Assembly (NCBI RefSeq): GCF_000495815.1
Contig: NZ_AWGE01000006.1
Coordinates: forward strand, 186,001-250,000
Reading direction: 5' to 3'
DNA from: Asticcacaulis sp. AC466
GTDB lineage: Bacteria > Pseudomonadota > Alphaproteobacteria > Caulobacterales > Caulobacteraceae
Length of the DNA: 64,000 nt
Shown: positions 16,937-25,375 of the stretch, piece after piece
Numbering within the stretch: the first letter of the stretch is position 1
How the letters are laid out: every line of letters begins with the position of its first letter
Program-made: the position numbers and the translations under genes
The notes under the pieces: model-generated
Seen by the model: only the letters and a program-made list of their open reading frames with translations
Database searches by the model: none
What the model was told of the DNA's origin: nothing

Positions 16937-17923
16937 ATGCCTGCTGAAACCAAGTCAATTCGTTTTGATCCGACCGACCCGATCTTTCGTTGGGTATCGT
17001 TCAGCGCCGCCACCCTTTTGCTGGTGGTTCTGGGCGGGCTGATTGCCTCCTTGGTGTATGGTGGTTGGCCGGCGCTCTCGACCTTCGGTCTGGATTTTTT
17101 CCTGAAATTCAAGGACTGCCCGGCTGGTAGTGGCGCGCATTTTTGTATCGATACGCCCTGGAATCCGGTGACGGATGTCTACAGCGCCACGGCTCCGATC
17201 GTGGGTACGATCGTGACCTCATTTCTGGCCCTGCTGTTCGCCCTGCCGATTGCCATCGGCGTCGCGGTTTTCCTTACACAATTTTGCCCACGCTATCTCG
17301 CCCAGCCATTGTCAACCGCTGTGGAACTTCTGGCTGGCATTCCATCTATAGTATACGGCATGTGGGGCCTGTTCGTTTTTGCCCCCTGGTTTGCCAAGGA
17401 TATTCAGACGCCCCTTATGATAGCCGCCTCGCAAGACCCGACCTCATGGGTGGCGAAGCTGGTGGCCGGTGTTCCAAATGGTGCCAACCTGTTTACGGCA
17501 TCGATTATTCTGGCGGTCATGGTGCTGCCATATATGGCCTCCGTTTTCCGCGAACTCTTCCGTTCCATCCCGCCGCAGGTGCGTGAAGCTGCGTTCGGAA
17601 TTGGCGCCACGCCGTTCGAGGTCACGACCTCAGTCATTATTCCTTACGTAAAGAAAGGCATGATCGGCGTGATCATGCTGGGCTTGGGCCGCGCGCTGGG
17701 TGAAACCATGGCAGTTACCTTCATTATCGGCAATTCGCACCGTTTCCCGAAGTCGCTATTCGACTCGTCATCGACTATCGCCTCGACCATCGCCAATGAA
17801 TTTGCCGAAGCAACTACCGATCTGCACACTTCTGCCCTGGTCGCGCTTGGACTTATCCTGTTCCTGATCACCTTCACGGTGCTGGCGATTGCGCGCTGGC
17901 TCTTGTCCTCGCAACGCTACTAG
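16937..17923 (+). CDS. pstC: Phosphate ABC transporter permease PstC
   Basis: Inner-membrane permease subunit, 328 residues with six or so TM helices. The cytoplasmic EAA loop reads REAAFGIGATPFEVTTSVIIPYVKKGMIG, and GRALGETMAVTFIIGNS is a PstC landmark. The PstC-typical first periplasmic loop, here rich in Gly/Cys, lies at about 55-80 (FKDCPAGSGAHFCIDTP). An odd point is its two Cys residues, which could form a disulfide. It starts 121 bp after pstS beyond the terminator; pstA follows after 11 bp. Confidence 0.96.
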   Translation: MPAETKSIRFDPTDPIFRWVSFSAATLLLVVLGGLIASLVYGGWPALSTFGLDFFLKFKDCPAGSGAHFCIDTPWNPVTDVYSATAPIVGTIVTSFLALLFALPIAIGVAVFLTQFCPRYLAQPLSTAVELLAGIPSIVYGMWGLFVFAPWFAKDIQTPLMIAASQDPTSWVAKLVAGVPNGANLFTASIILAVMVLPYMASVFRELFRSIPPQVREAAFGIGATPFEVTTSVIIPYVKKGMIGVIMLGLGRALGETMAVTFIIGNSHRFPKSLFDSSSTIASTIANEFAEATTDLHTSALVALGLILFLITFTVLAIARWLLSSQRY

Positions 17924-17934
17924 GAGAGATAGAA

Positions 17935-18789
17935 ATGGACCGCGCGCTTCGCCGTAAAATTGCTAACTACATCTTCATTGGCCTCTGCATAATCGGCACC
18001 GCCATCGCGCTTGGCGCCCTTGCTCTGATCCTCTGGTCGCTCTTCAGTCAGGGCATCGGCGGTATGAACCTTAAGATATTCACCATGGATACACCCGCAG
18101 CTGGATCCGAAGGCGGCCTTCGCAACGCCATCGTCGGCTCAATCCTGATGTGCGGGGTCGGTATGATCATTGCGGTAGTGATTGGCATTCTGGCCGGCAC
18201 GTGGTTGGCGGAAATCGGTGGCGACACGGCCTATGGCCATGTTGTCCGCTTCCTCAATGACGTACTGCTGTCCGCGCCGTCCATCCTGATCGGGTTATTC
18301 GTCTACGAACTACTGGTTTTCAAGAGCAATCCTTTGTCTCTGGGCCACTTCTCCGGTTGGGCGGGTGCCATTTCGCTAGCCATCTTAGCCACACCGATCG
18401 TGACTCGGACAACTGAGGATATCCTCAATCTGCAACCGAACGCCCTTCGCGAAGCCGGTATGGCGCTGGGCGCGTCGCAATTCACCACTATCCGCACCAT
18501 CATCTGGAAGGCGGCGGGATCAGGCCTTCTGACCGGAGGACTGCTGGGCTTCGCCCGTATTTCCGGGGAGACCGCACCTCTGCTCTTCACGGCGCTCGGT
18601 AACCAGTTCTACAATGGCGATCTGAGCCAGCCTATGGCCAGTCTGCCGGTCACGATGTTCAATTTCGCGCTTACTCCCTATGCCGATCTAAACAAACTCG
18701 CCTGGGCTGGCGCGCTACTGGTCGCGGTGGCTGTTCTGGCTGTTAATATCCTCGGCCGCTGGCTTGCCCGCGATAAAAACTCTCACTGA
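17935..18789 (+). CDS. pstA: Phosphate ABC transporter permease PstA
   Basis: Second permease subunit, 284 residues, about six TM helices. The EAA loop is REAGMALGASQFTTIRTIIWKAA and ISGETAPLLFTALGNQF is characteristic of PstA. AGGAGA precedes the ATG. It is placed between pstC (11 bp) and pstB (30 bp) in one transcript. It pairs with PstC to form the phosphate channel driven by PstB. Confidence 0.96.
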   Translation: MDRALRRKIANYIFIGLCIIGTAIALGALALILWSLFSQGIGGMNLKIFTMDTPAAGSEGGLRNAIVGSILMCGVGMIIAVVIGILAGTWLAEIGGDTAYGHVVRFLNDVLLSAPSILIGLFVYELLVFKSNPLSLGHFSGWAGAISLAILATPIVTRTTEDILNLQPNALREAGMALGASQFTTIRTIIWKAAGSGLLTGGLLGFARISGETAPLLFTALGNQFYNGDLSQPMASLPVTMFNFALTPYADLNKLAWAGALLVAVAVLAVNILGRWLARDKNSH

Positions 18790-18819
18790 TTTCATTCTTG
18801 ACCGTAACTGAGAACCGTT

Positions 18820-19629
18820 ATGACCGACACAACGTCCCCCGATTTCCAGAGCGTGATTACTCCCCCACCGGCCGACAGCCTGGTGCTTGAGGTCAAGAAG
18901 CTCAACTTCTTCTACGGCCAGAACCAGGCGCTATATGACGTCAATCTGCCGGTGAAAAAGAACGCTATCACGGCCCTTATTGGTCCCTCGGGCTGCGGCA
19001 AGTCAACGCTGCTGCGTATTATCAACCGCATATATGATCTCTATCCTGGCCAGCGCGCCGAGGGGGTCATCGATTTCGAAGGCGAGAATATCATTGGCCC
19101 GAATGTTGATCTCGTCGCCTTGCGTGCCCGCATCGGCATGGTTTTCCAGAAGCCGACGCCGTTCCCGATGTCCATCTATGATAACGTCGCCTTCGGCGTG
19201 CGGCTACATAGCTCGAAGTCGAAGTCCGAACTCGACGAAATTGTCGAGACGTCGCTGCGTCGAGCGGCCTTGTGGGAAGAAGTCAAGGACAAGCTGACCA
19301 AGTCCGGCCTCGGCCTGTCGGGCGGCCAGCAGCAGCGTCTCTGCGTCGCGCGCGGCATTGCGGTCAATCCGGAAATCCTGTTGCTCGACGAACCGGCCTC
19401 AGCGCTCGACCCGATTTCGACCGCCAAGCTTGAAGACACGCTGGAAGAGCTGAAGACCGACTACACCATTGTCATTGTCACGCACAACCTGCAGCAGGCG
19501 GCGCGTCTGTCGGACTATACGGGCTTCATGTTCCTGGGCAAGATGATCGAATTCGGGCCGACCGAAGAGTTGTTCGTCAAGCCGAAGGTGGATAAGACGG
19601 GCGAATATATCGGCGGCCGTTTCGGCTGA
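18820..19629 (+). CDS. pstB: Phosphate ABC transporter ATPase PstB
   Basis: Cytoplasmic ATPase of the Pst transporter, 269 residues. It has Walker [11 protein letters not shown]-loop [17 protein letters not shown] (the PstB-specific [11 protein letters not shown]), signature [16 protein letters not shown], Walker [15 protein letters not shown] and switch His in VTHNLQQA. It is the last gene of the block. phoU and phoB/phoR, often next to it, are not in the window. A dispersed repeat and a bidirectional terminator follow. Confidence 0.97.
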   Translation: MTDTTSPDFQSVITPPPADSLVLEVKKLNFFYGQNQALYDVNLPVKKNAITALIGPSGCGKSTLLRIINRIYDLYPGQRAEGVIDFEGENIIGPNVDLVALRARIGMVFQKPTPFPMSIYDNVAFGVRLHSSKSKSELDEIVETSLRRAALWEEVKDKLTKSGLGLSGGQQQRLCVARGIAVNPEILLLDEPASALDPISTAKLEDTLEELKTDYTIVIVTHNLQQAARLSDYTGFMFLGKMIEFGPTEELFVKPKVDKTGEYIGGRFG

Positions 19630-19638
19630 TCGAGATAT

Positions 19639-19744
19639 TTAGAGCGCTTTCCGAAAAGTGTGACGCACTTTTCGGATCAAAAAGCGCGTAGAAACAAAAA
19701 ATTAGAGCGCCGATCTGATGCAGTCAGATCGGAACACGCTCTAA
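19639..19744. repeat. Dispersed nested-palindrome repeat, copy 1
   Basis: About 106 bp between TTAGAGCGC (19639-19647) and ACGCTCTAA (19736-19744), which are near inverted ends. A second TTAGAGCGC lies at 19702. Two perfect hairpins lie inside: TCCGAAAAGTG/CACTTTTCGGA (19650-19676, 11-bp stem, loop TGACG) and CCGATCTGA/TCAGATCGG (19710-19732, 9-bp stem). A diverged copy lies at 43250-43341. Similar intergenic elements are widespread in Alphaproteobacteria. It has no coding capacity. Confidence 0.85.
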
Positions 19745-19755
19745 AATCACTAACG

Positions 19756-19786
19756 AAAAAGACCCGCCATCTGACGGGTCTTTTTT
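19756..19786. terminator. Bidirectional terminator after pstB
   Basis: GACCCG (19761-19766) pairs with CGGGTC (19775-19780), with A-run before and T-run (19781-19786) after, so it works for pstB (+) and for the glycosyltransferase gene ending at 19805 (-). Confidence 0.88.
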
Positions 19787-19804
19787 ATGCCTGCTGGCCG
19801 TAGA

Positions 19805-21790
19805 TCAGCGCACGTACAGGGTTCGTGGTTCACTGTCGAGAGTGGTCCCGTCGCTGCGGGTGGCGCGAACCGAAAGTTTATGTTCGCCCGACACCAGCGA
19901 TCCCTTCGGAAACTGGAAATCGTATTGCAGCCGGGGCCAGTTCGGATCGTATTTCAGCATGTCGGGCACACGGAATTCCTTGGGGTCCAGGCCATAGCGG
20001 GCGCGCGTCACTACCCTGCCGTCAATCAGTATATCGACTGCCGTCACCCCTTTCGGATCGGCGGCGACACCGAAAAAGTTGCTGCTGTTGTCTGTGTCCA
20101 GAAACTCGCCGCGTTCCGGGTGGGCGATATAGACCTGAGGGAAGAAGGGGCAGGGCGCCTTCGAGATATCGGTCAGCGGGGTCTGACGCACCCTGGCCGT
20201 ATAGAAATCGACCGCCATCTTGTACGGCGGCAGGCTAACGACGCGGAAGGGTTCGACGGCTTCGAAATTACGGCACAATGCGGTGTACATCGCCACCTGA
20301 TCCGGCTCGTGGTACAGATAGGACGGTTCCAGCATGGCCATCATCACCCCCTTGCCCTTGTGCGTCTGAATCAGGGTCGGCAGGTCCAGGCCCCAGTGAT
20401 GGCGTGCCACGACAAAGCGGGTCAGTTCATCGTTTGGATCGTCGAGTGTGAACAGGCGCCGGCCCCGCACACCCGGAACGGCGGGAAACTCAATGTGGAC
20501 CGCGCTCATGTGGCTGTTGGCCGCCCAAACAATATCAGGACCGAACCGGGCCTTGGCGCGTGCGTCGGCTGCGGCCAGATCGGGTTCCAGCAACGACCAG
20601 TTTTCATTTTTCAGGATGTTATGCTCACGCACGCGATAGGGCAGTTCCGCCGAATGGACAAAGGCCCACTGATAGGCGGTGCCGGCGACGCCGATGGTCA
20701 GGGCCAGGAGCGGGCCGGTGGCAATCAGGGCCTGCCGCATCCAGCGACCGCCGCCGGTCACTGCCTTGGCGACGAAGTTTTCCAATAGTTCCGGGACGTA
20801 AGGTAGCAGGGGAACGAAGGCCATGAATGGCCAGTGGGGCATGATCTTCTTGTTCACGATTGTCTGCAGGCCGTAGAACAGAAAAATGACGACGGCCTGA
20901 TACGCCAGAAGGCTTTCCGGCTTGTCGCGGTCGCGTGTAAGCAGGTTTTTGGCCGCAACCACCATAGCGATGAAGAAGACGGGCGTGGCCAGGGCGAACT
21001 GGGTTTCAACATAGCCCAGTATCCGGCCGAAATTGGGTTGCAGTTTTGGCCGGTTCAGGACGTGGAACTGGATCGCTGGCCATTCATTCACGGCATTGTA
21101 GATCAGGGACGGCACAAGGCCAAGGAAGGCGATGCCGGCGGTCACCCAGACGCCAGGTCGCGTCCATAGCTTGCGGCCTTCGCGGCTGATCAGCATATAG
21201 GCGATGACGCCAAGGCCGGGACCCATGAAACGGAAATGGACCAGAAGGCCCAGCGCGGCGCAGACGCCGGTCAGTATCCACCACTTCATCTCATCGCGCT
21301 GGATGCTGCGGATCAGGCAACCCAGCATGAGCGCCATCAGCAATTGCAGAGCGCCTTCCGGATAGAAGACCGTGCCATTGAGCGACAGAGGCGGCAGGAG
21401 CAGGGCGATCATCGCTGCCCATAGGGCGTTGCGATGGCTGACCAGAGGTTTCGCCATGAAATAGACCGCGAACGGAATGGCCGTCGCGATCAACAGCGAC
21501 ACGATGCGCAAAGGCATGAGGTGCCAGCCGAAGAGGGTAGTGACCAGACGCGCCAGCCAGGGAAAGCCGGCAGGAATGTCAGGATAGCCCAGGTCGAGAT
21601 ATTCACCGGACAGGACAAAATGGCCCTCTTCCCAGATCACATGGCTGATCAGGGCGATATAGAATTTCCAGGCCACCAGAAGGGCGCCAACGATGAAGAT
21701 GGCGCGTGTCAGGTTTTTGTCGTCGCCGAGGAAAGGCTTTTGCGGTGCCAGCGCCGGACGGCCGGCGTTCAGATCGTAGAATTCAACCAT
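19805..21790 (-). CDS. Polytopic membrane glycosyltransferase (PMT/GT83-like)
   Basis: Predicted polyprenyl-phosphate-sugar-dependent glycosyltransferase of the inner membrane. The 661 residues from ATG 21790 (GGGGAGA upstream; frame open to 21823) have about 10-11 TM helices in the first 400 residues and a soluble periplasmic C-terminal domain of about 230 residues. The first periplasmic loop carries HVIWEEGHFVLSGEYLDLGY, corresponding to the acidic DE/EE motif of PMT-type enzymes. The C-terminal part ends in an Ig-like beta segment. Sugar donor and acceptor cannot be told. It stands alone between pstB and GH43. Confidence 0.75.
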   Translation of the reverse strand: MVEFYDLNAGRPALAPQKPFLGDDKNLTRAIFIVGALLVAWKFYIALISHVIWEEGHFVLSGEYLDLGYPDIPAGFPWLARLVTTLFGWHLMPLRIVSLLIATAIPFAVYFMAKPLVSHRNALWAAMIALLLPPLSLNGTVFYPEGALQLLMALMLGCLIRSIQRDEMKWWILTGVCAALGLLVHFRFMGPGLGVIAYMLISREGRKLWTRPGVWVTAGIAFLGLVPSLIYNAVNEWPAIQFHVLNRPKLQPNFGRILGYVETQFALATPVFFIAMVVAAKNLLTRDRDKPESLLAYQAVVIFLFYGLQTIVNKKIMPHWPFMAFVPLLPYVPELLENFVAKAVTGGGRWMRQALIATGPLLALTIGVAGTAYQWAFVHSAELPYRVREHNILKNENWSLLEPDLAAADARAKARFGPDIVWAANSHMSAVHIEFPAVPGVRGRRLFTLDDPNDELTRFVVARHHWGLDLPTLIQTHKGKGVMMAMLEPSYLYHEPDQVAMYTALCRNFEAVEPFRVVSLPPYKMAVDFYTARVRQTPLTDISKAPCPFFPQVYIAHPERGEFLDTDNSSNFFGVAADPKGVTAVDILIDGRVVTRARYGLDPKEFRVPDMLKYDPNWPRLQYDFQFPKGSLVSGEHKLSVRATRSDGTTLDSEPRTLYVR

Positions 21791-21917
21791 GGTGTCTCCC
21801 CAATGCGGCTTTATTGCCAGCAAGCGGACAGCGCGTAAACCCTACTTCTTTGCCAGGCACCGGTCCGTAAGCCATTGCCGCACCCTGGTCATATCTGTAC
21901 GGCTTTAGCGGAGGAGG

Positions 21918-23315
21918 TCAGGATTTTTCAAAAGACCAATAGTCCAGATTGAAAAGCGGGCCATCTCCCTCGCCTCTAAACACCAGGATAAGGTCATGTG
22001 TTCCAATGGCGCTCGACACCTGTGTCGTTTGCACCTTCCAATGGTTCCAGTCGCCAGTGGGCGTAACAGTCAGACGACCGATCTGCGGGCCATCAACCGA
22101 ATCCAGGTGTAGCTCAATGACGCCGCCCTTGCCGTCGCTCGCGACATTGGCGCTAAAGGTTGATGCGCCACCCGCACCGAACTCAACGCCATTGATCTTG
22201 ACATAGGTCAGATCTGTAATGCGGGTGAGATAAATGCCAACCGTGTCGCTGCGGGCTGTTTTGATGCCTGGCGCCCAGTCGATCGGCCGGTCCCGATCCC
22301 GCTTCACTCTCGATGTCCAGGCCATTGTCTCTGCCTCCACCCGCTGATAGGGCGACAGACTGTGGAGTTGCTTGACACCGATGGTATCCCACCAGGGCTG
22401 GGTGTTGATCGTACCGTCGGGGTTATAATTGAATTCCGTAACGGTCACTGACCGGCGCTCATGATGAATGGGCGTCTCCGCGAAATTGAGGCGATAGTTG
22501 AAGCCGAACAGATAGGAATGGCCCTTGAAGTCGATGATACCTGGGTGATTACCGGTTGATCCCGGATTATGATCCATGATGTCGCCCTTATACGTCCACG
22601 GGCCCGTAGGCTTGTCAGCCATGGCATAGCCGATGCCCTCCGGACAGCAGGTCGAGGCATATGCCAGATAGTATTTTGATTGGCGTTTGTAGAACCAGGG
22701 CCCTTCCTGATAGTTGGCAGGCTTGGACGAAACGTTTTCGATGTTTCCGCTGTAGGAAATCATGTCTTTGTTCAGCTTGACGTACCACAGATTTGGATTT
22801 CCCCAGTACAGATAGGCTTGGCCATCATCATCGATCCAGACCGTCGGATCAATAAAGCCCTCCGCCTTGTCTATTAGCGGCTTGCCGAGCGCATCCCGGA
22901 AGGGGCCTTCAGGCTTATCGGCCACCGCCACAGCGATCACATTCTTCGGCCAACCGGCGACGCTGATGGGGACGTACAGGTAAAACTTGCCGTCGCGCGC
23001 GACAACCTGCGGCGCCCAGGCATCGTTTTCCTGTACGGCCCAAGGAAAGGTTTTCAATGACGCGACAACGCCCTTGTCAGTCCAATTCACCATGTCGGTA
23101 GAGGTGTAGAGCCGCCAATCCCGCATTTTGAAGCCGTTGGCGTCGTCTTCGTCGTGGCTGGTATATAAATACACGACACCGTCGTACACTAACGGCGCCG
23201 GATCGGCGGTGAATGAGGTTTGAATGATCGGATTTTCGGCCAAAGCGGGCCGGGCAAGGCACAGAGGTGCCGCAAATGCCAACGCTATGGCTAAGGAAAT
23301 GTAGCGGCCGAACAT
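21918..23315 (-). CDS. GH43 glycosidase with C-terminal CBM6-like domain
   Basis: Exported five-bladed beta-propeller enzyme, probably an alpha-L-arabinofuranosidase or beta-xylosidase. The 465 residues have a signal peptide ending ARPALAEN. Catalytic residues of GH43 are visible: the base Asp in FTADPAPLVYDG, the pKa-tuning Asp in GFIDPTVWIDDDG and the acid Glu in NYQEGPWFYKR. From about 325 on, QRVEAETMAW starts a CBM6-type jelly roll for sugar binding. It serves hemicellulose or pectin side-chain removal and fits the galactan enzymes at 8441-12304, though 10 kb away. Confidence 0.9.
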   Translation of the reverse strand: MFGRYISLAIALAFAAPLCLARPALAENPIIQTSFTADPAPLVYDGVVYLYTSHDEDDANGFKMRDWRLYTSTDMVNWTDKGVVASLKTFPWAVQENDAWAPQVVARDGKFYLYVPISVAGWPKNVIAVAVADKPEGPFRDALGKPLIDKAEGFIDPTVWIDDDGQAYLYWGNPNLWYVKLNKDMISYSGNIENVSSKPANYQEGPWFYKRQSKYYLAYASTCCPEGIGYAMADKPTGPWTYKGDIMDHNPGSTGNHPGIIDFKGHSYLFGFNYRLNFAETPIHHERRSVTVTEFNYNPDGTINTQPWWDTIGVKQLHSLSPYQRVEAETMAWTSRVKRDRDRPIDWAPGIKTARSDTVGIYLTRITDLTYVKINGVEFGAGGASTFSANVASDGKGGVIELHLDSVDGPQIGRLTVTPTGDWNHWKVQTTQVSSAIGTHDLILVFRGEGDGPLFNLDYWSFEKS

Positions 23316-23408
23316 CGAAAACCTCCTCAGAAGAGGCCGAACTATAGCAGCTATCTTCGCTAGAAGAGATTTTTATAATGCAAAGGTTCGAGTGGGCTAG
23401 CCGATGGC

Positions 23409-23723
23409 TCAGCCCTTGACGAGTTCGCGCGTGGCGTTTGACACGGTGTAGTCGGCAGCGACACGCACGTCACGCAGGTGGCGGACCTGACGGATCGATT
23501 CTTCGTAGAGCGGGTGGGCCTTATAGGCGCGGAAATCGTCGATATTGGCGAATTCACCGTAGACGATGACGTCGATATCGTTGGCCAACTGGTCGATTTT
23601 TTCGTTGTACGACACTTCCAGCACGGCGGCATGTTCAATCTGGGTCAGGACGGACAGGCCGCGATAGATGGTGTCGCGATCCGCGGAGTTTTTGCAGGAA
23701 AACATAACGATGTGACGGATCAT
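23409..23723 (-). CDS. Dabb (stress-responsive A/B barrel) domain protein
   Basis: Small cytoplasmic protein of 104 residues with a ferredoxin-like dimeric barrel. The start MIRHIVMFSCK and the DVIVYGEFANIDDFRAYKAHPLYEE segment are typical for Dabb. I used ATG 23723 because the upstream frame to 23912 has no family resemblance. Members of the family occur in stress-responsive and polyketide-cyclising proteins, so no reaction can be assigned. It stands between GH43 and the MerC-like gene. Confidence 0.85.
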   Translation of the reverse strand: MIRHIVMFSCKNSADRDTIYRGLSVLTQIEHAAVLEVSYNEKIDQLANDIDVIVYGEFANIDDFRAYKAHPLYEESIRQVRHLRDVRVAADYTVSNATRELVKG

Positions 23724-23820
23724 GGTGGGCGCTTTTCGTAACAAATCTAACGACCGCTTCCTTAAAGCCTCAGGCTTGTCCGTCAAGCTGTGATTTTGCC
23801 GCAGAGCCCTGCGCGTCGAA

Positions 23821-24237
23821 TTACTCGCCCGCCAGACCGTCGGCATGGCCGCACTCACGACTGTGCACATGAGAGGGTCGGCTGTGGTACAGATAGTTAT
23901 AGGCGTGACCAAAGGCGATGCACAGCGCGCCGATCACGCTGATCGCGACTTCGATATCCGCCAGGGGCGGTATGAAGGCCGCCGCCGCGAGGAGAATAAG
24001 CCCGACGACGATGGGCGCGGAAATCTGCCACTTGCGCCAGACATGCGACGCGCGGATGGCCCATATGCTCACAGGGGCGGCGGTCAGGACGAGGGCGGCA
24101 TGTACCCAACTGCCTGTAAACGGCGTCAACATCGGCAGGAAGGCAACCAGCAGAGGCAAGGCCAGACAGTGCACCACGCACAGGGCCGACAGCCCCATTG
24201 AGGCGATATCAAGCCATTTCTTCTTCAGGTGCAGCAT
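23821..24237 (-). CDS. MerC-domain integral membrane protein under a Zur-type operator
   Basis: Inner-membrane protein of 138 residues with four TM segments. The first TM holds the Cys pair typical of MerC (ALCVVHCLALPLL). The C-terminus is His/Cys-rich (HSRPSHVHSRECGHADG), a likely metal ligand region. ATG 24237 replaces the TTG two codons up at 24243. A palindrome resembling a Zur box lies 43 bp upstream, so zinc rather than mercury is the likely link, and no mer genes are nearby. Zinc import or trafficking at low zinc is the inferred role. Confidence 0.82.
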   Translation of the reverse strand: MLHLKKKWLDIASMGLSALCVVHCLALPLLVAFLPMLTPFTGSWVHAALVLTAAPVSIWAIRASHVWRKWQISAPIVVGLILLAAAAFIPPLADIEVAISVIGALCIAFGHAYNYLYHSRPSHVHSRECGHADGLAGE

Positions 24238-24594
24238 GGTCAAATGTTCCGTCGGCGGCGGAAGGCCGGTTATGCAAATATGTTATATCATAACTTTTTG
24301 CAAGGCTTAGGTCGAAATAAACTGCGTGTGGTCACGCGACGCAGACGGAAATGCCGACCCGAAAGGGGCCGATAAATTCGCTCGTGTTTAATGGTGCAGA
24401 TTCAATTGGAGGTTCGACGCAAGACGAAAAAACCGGCCCCTTGGGAATATCGGTGCAATGCGGAAGGGCGCAAACGCGACGTCACTGTCGCGTGATAAGC
24501 CGGCTTGGGTTTGGAAGGGCTTGCCAGCTAGGAAGGGCTTGCGCAAAACCGTAACCGTACTACATACAGTAGGCCGCAATTCGGAGGTCCCGCT
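24238..24594. other. Divergent intergenic region between MerC-like and FrnE-like genes
   Basis: These 357 bp hold the Zur-type box (24280-24296), a hairpin CGCGAC/GTCGCG (24475-24492), and a 12-bp direct repeat GGAAGGGCTTGC at 24513-24524 and 24531-24542. I see no convincing gene in it. Confidence 0.7.
24280..24296. promoter_or_regulatory. Putative Zur operator
   Basis: ATGTTATATCATAAC (24280-24294) plus TT closely matches the Zur dyad (ATGTTATAnTATAACAT). It lies 43 bp upstream of the MerC-like start in A+T-rich surroundings suited to a promoter. Confidence 0.72.
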
Positions 24595-25281
24595 GTGAAA
24601 ATTGAAATCTGGTCCGATGTCATCTGCCCCTTTTGCTATATCGGCAAGGCGGAGCTGGAAACGGCTTTGGCGCAATGGGGGGGTGAGGCTGAGATCAGCC
24701 ATCGCGCCTTCCGCCTGAGCCCCGGCGAAGCGCCGATGCCGGTCGAGCAGATGCTGGGCCGCAAATACGGTCTCACGCCCGATCAGGTAAAGGCCAATCT
24801 GGCCAGTGTTGAAGCCCATGCGGTGCGTGCCGGCCTGGAATTTCACCTGGCGGGCACGATTGCCGGCGATACCACGGACGCGCATCGCCTAATCGCTCTG
24901 GCGGCCACGCGCGCCAAGCAGGCCGAAGCCGTCGCGGCCCTGTACCGCGCCTACTTTACCGATGGCCGCAATATCTTCGATCGCGCCGTCCTGCATCAGA
25001 TCGGTGCAGAGATCGGACTTGAGGCCGCGGACATCGACGCCGCTTTCACCTCGTCCGACATCGACATGTCTATCGCCCTGGATCAGCGCCAAGCCCAGGC
25101 CTACGGCGTGCGCGGTGTGCCCTTTGTCGTGGTTGACGGCAAGTTTGCCGTGTCGGGGGCGCAGCCGGTCCAGGCGTTTCTTCAGACCCTTCAGGCCGCC
25201 GCCGCCGAAGCCGAAAAGACCGCCGCGATCAGCGAAGGAGAAGTCTGTGGCATAGATGGCTGCGAACCCGCACAAAAATAA
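24595..25281 (+). CDS. DsbA-family oxidoreductase, FrnE-like
   Basis: Thioredoxin-fold protein of 228 residues, cytoplasmic since no signal peptide is present. MKIEIWSDVICPFCYIGK carries the CxxC active site (CPFC) at the end of the first strand, as in FrnE/2-hydroxychromene isomerase relatives. The cis-Pro loop is GVRGVPFVVVDGKFAVSGAQP. The C-terminal tail has an extra Cys pair (EVCGIDGCEPAQK), which FrnE proteins use in redox. It starts with GTG after GGAGG. Probable disulfide reductase/isomerase in oxidative or metal stress. Confidence 0.88.
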   Translation: MKIEIWSDVICPFCYIGKAELETALAQWGGEAEISHRAFRLSPGEAPMPVEQMLGRKYGLTPDQVKANLASVEAHAVRAGLEFHLAGTIAGDTTDAHRLIALAATRAKQAEAVAALYRAYFTDGRNIFDRAVLHQIGAEIGLEAADIDAAFTSSDIDMSIALDQRQAQAYGVRGVPFVVVDGKFAVSGAQPVQAFLQTLQAAAAEAEKTAAISEGEVCGIDGCEPAQK

Positions 25282-25375
25282 ATAATGGTTTCGATTGGCG
25301 AACGGTAAGGCGCGGCCTATATAGGGCCGATAAAACCTCCCTCCTGTACTTGAGCCAGTCGAAAGCGACCGCCTG

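Noticed and set aside
23821-24237. Mercury resistance function
   Set aside because: MerC domain alone without other mer genes, and a Zur-type box upstream; zinc is the better guess.
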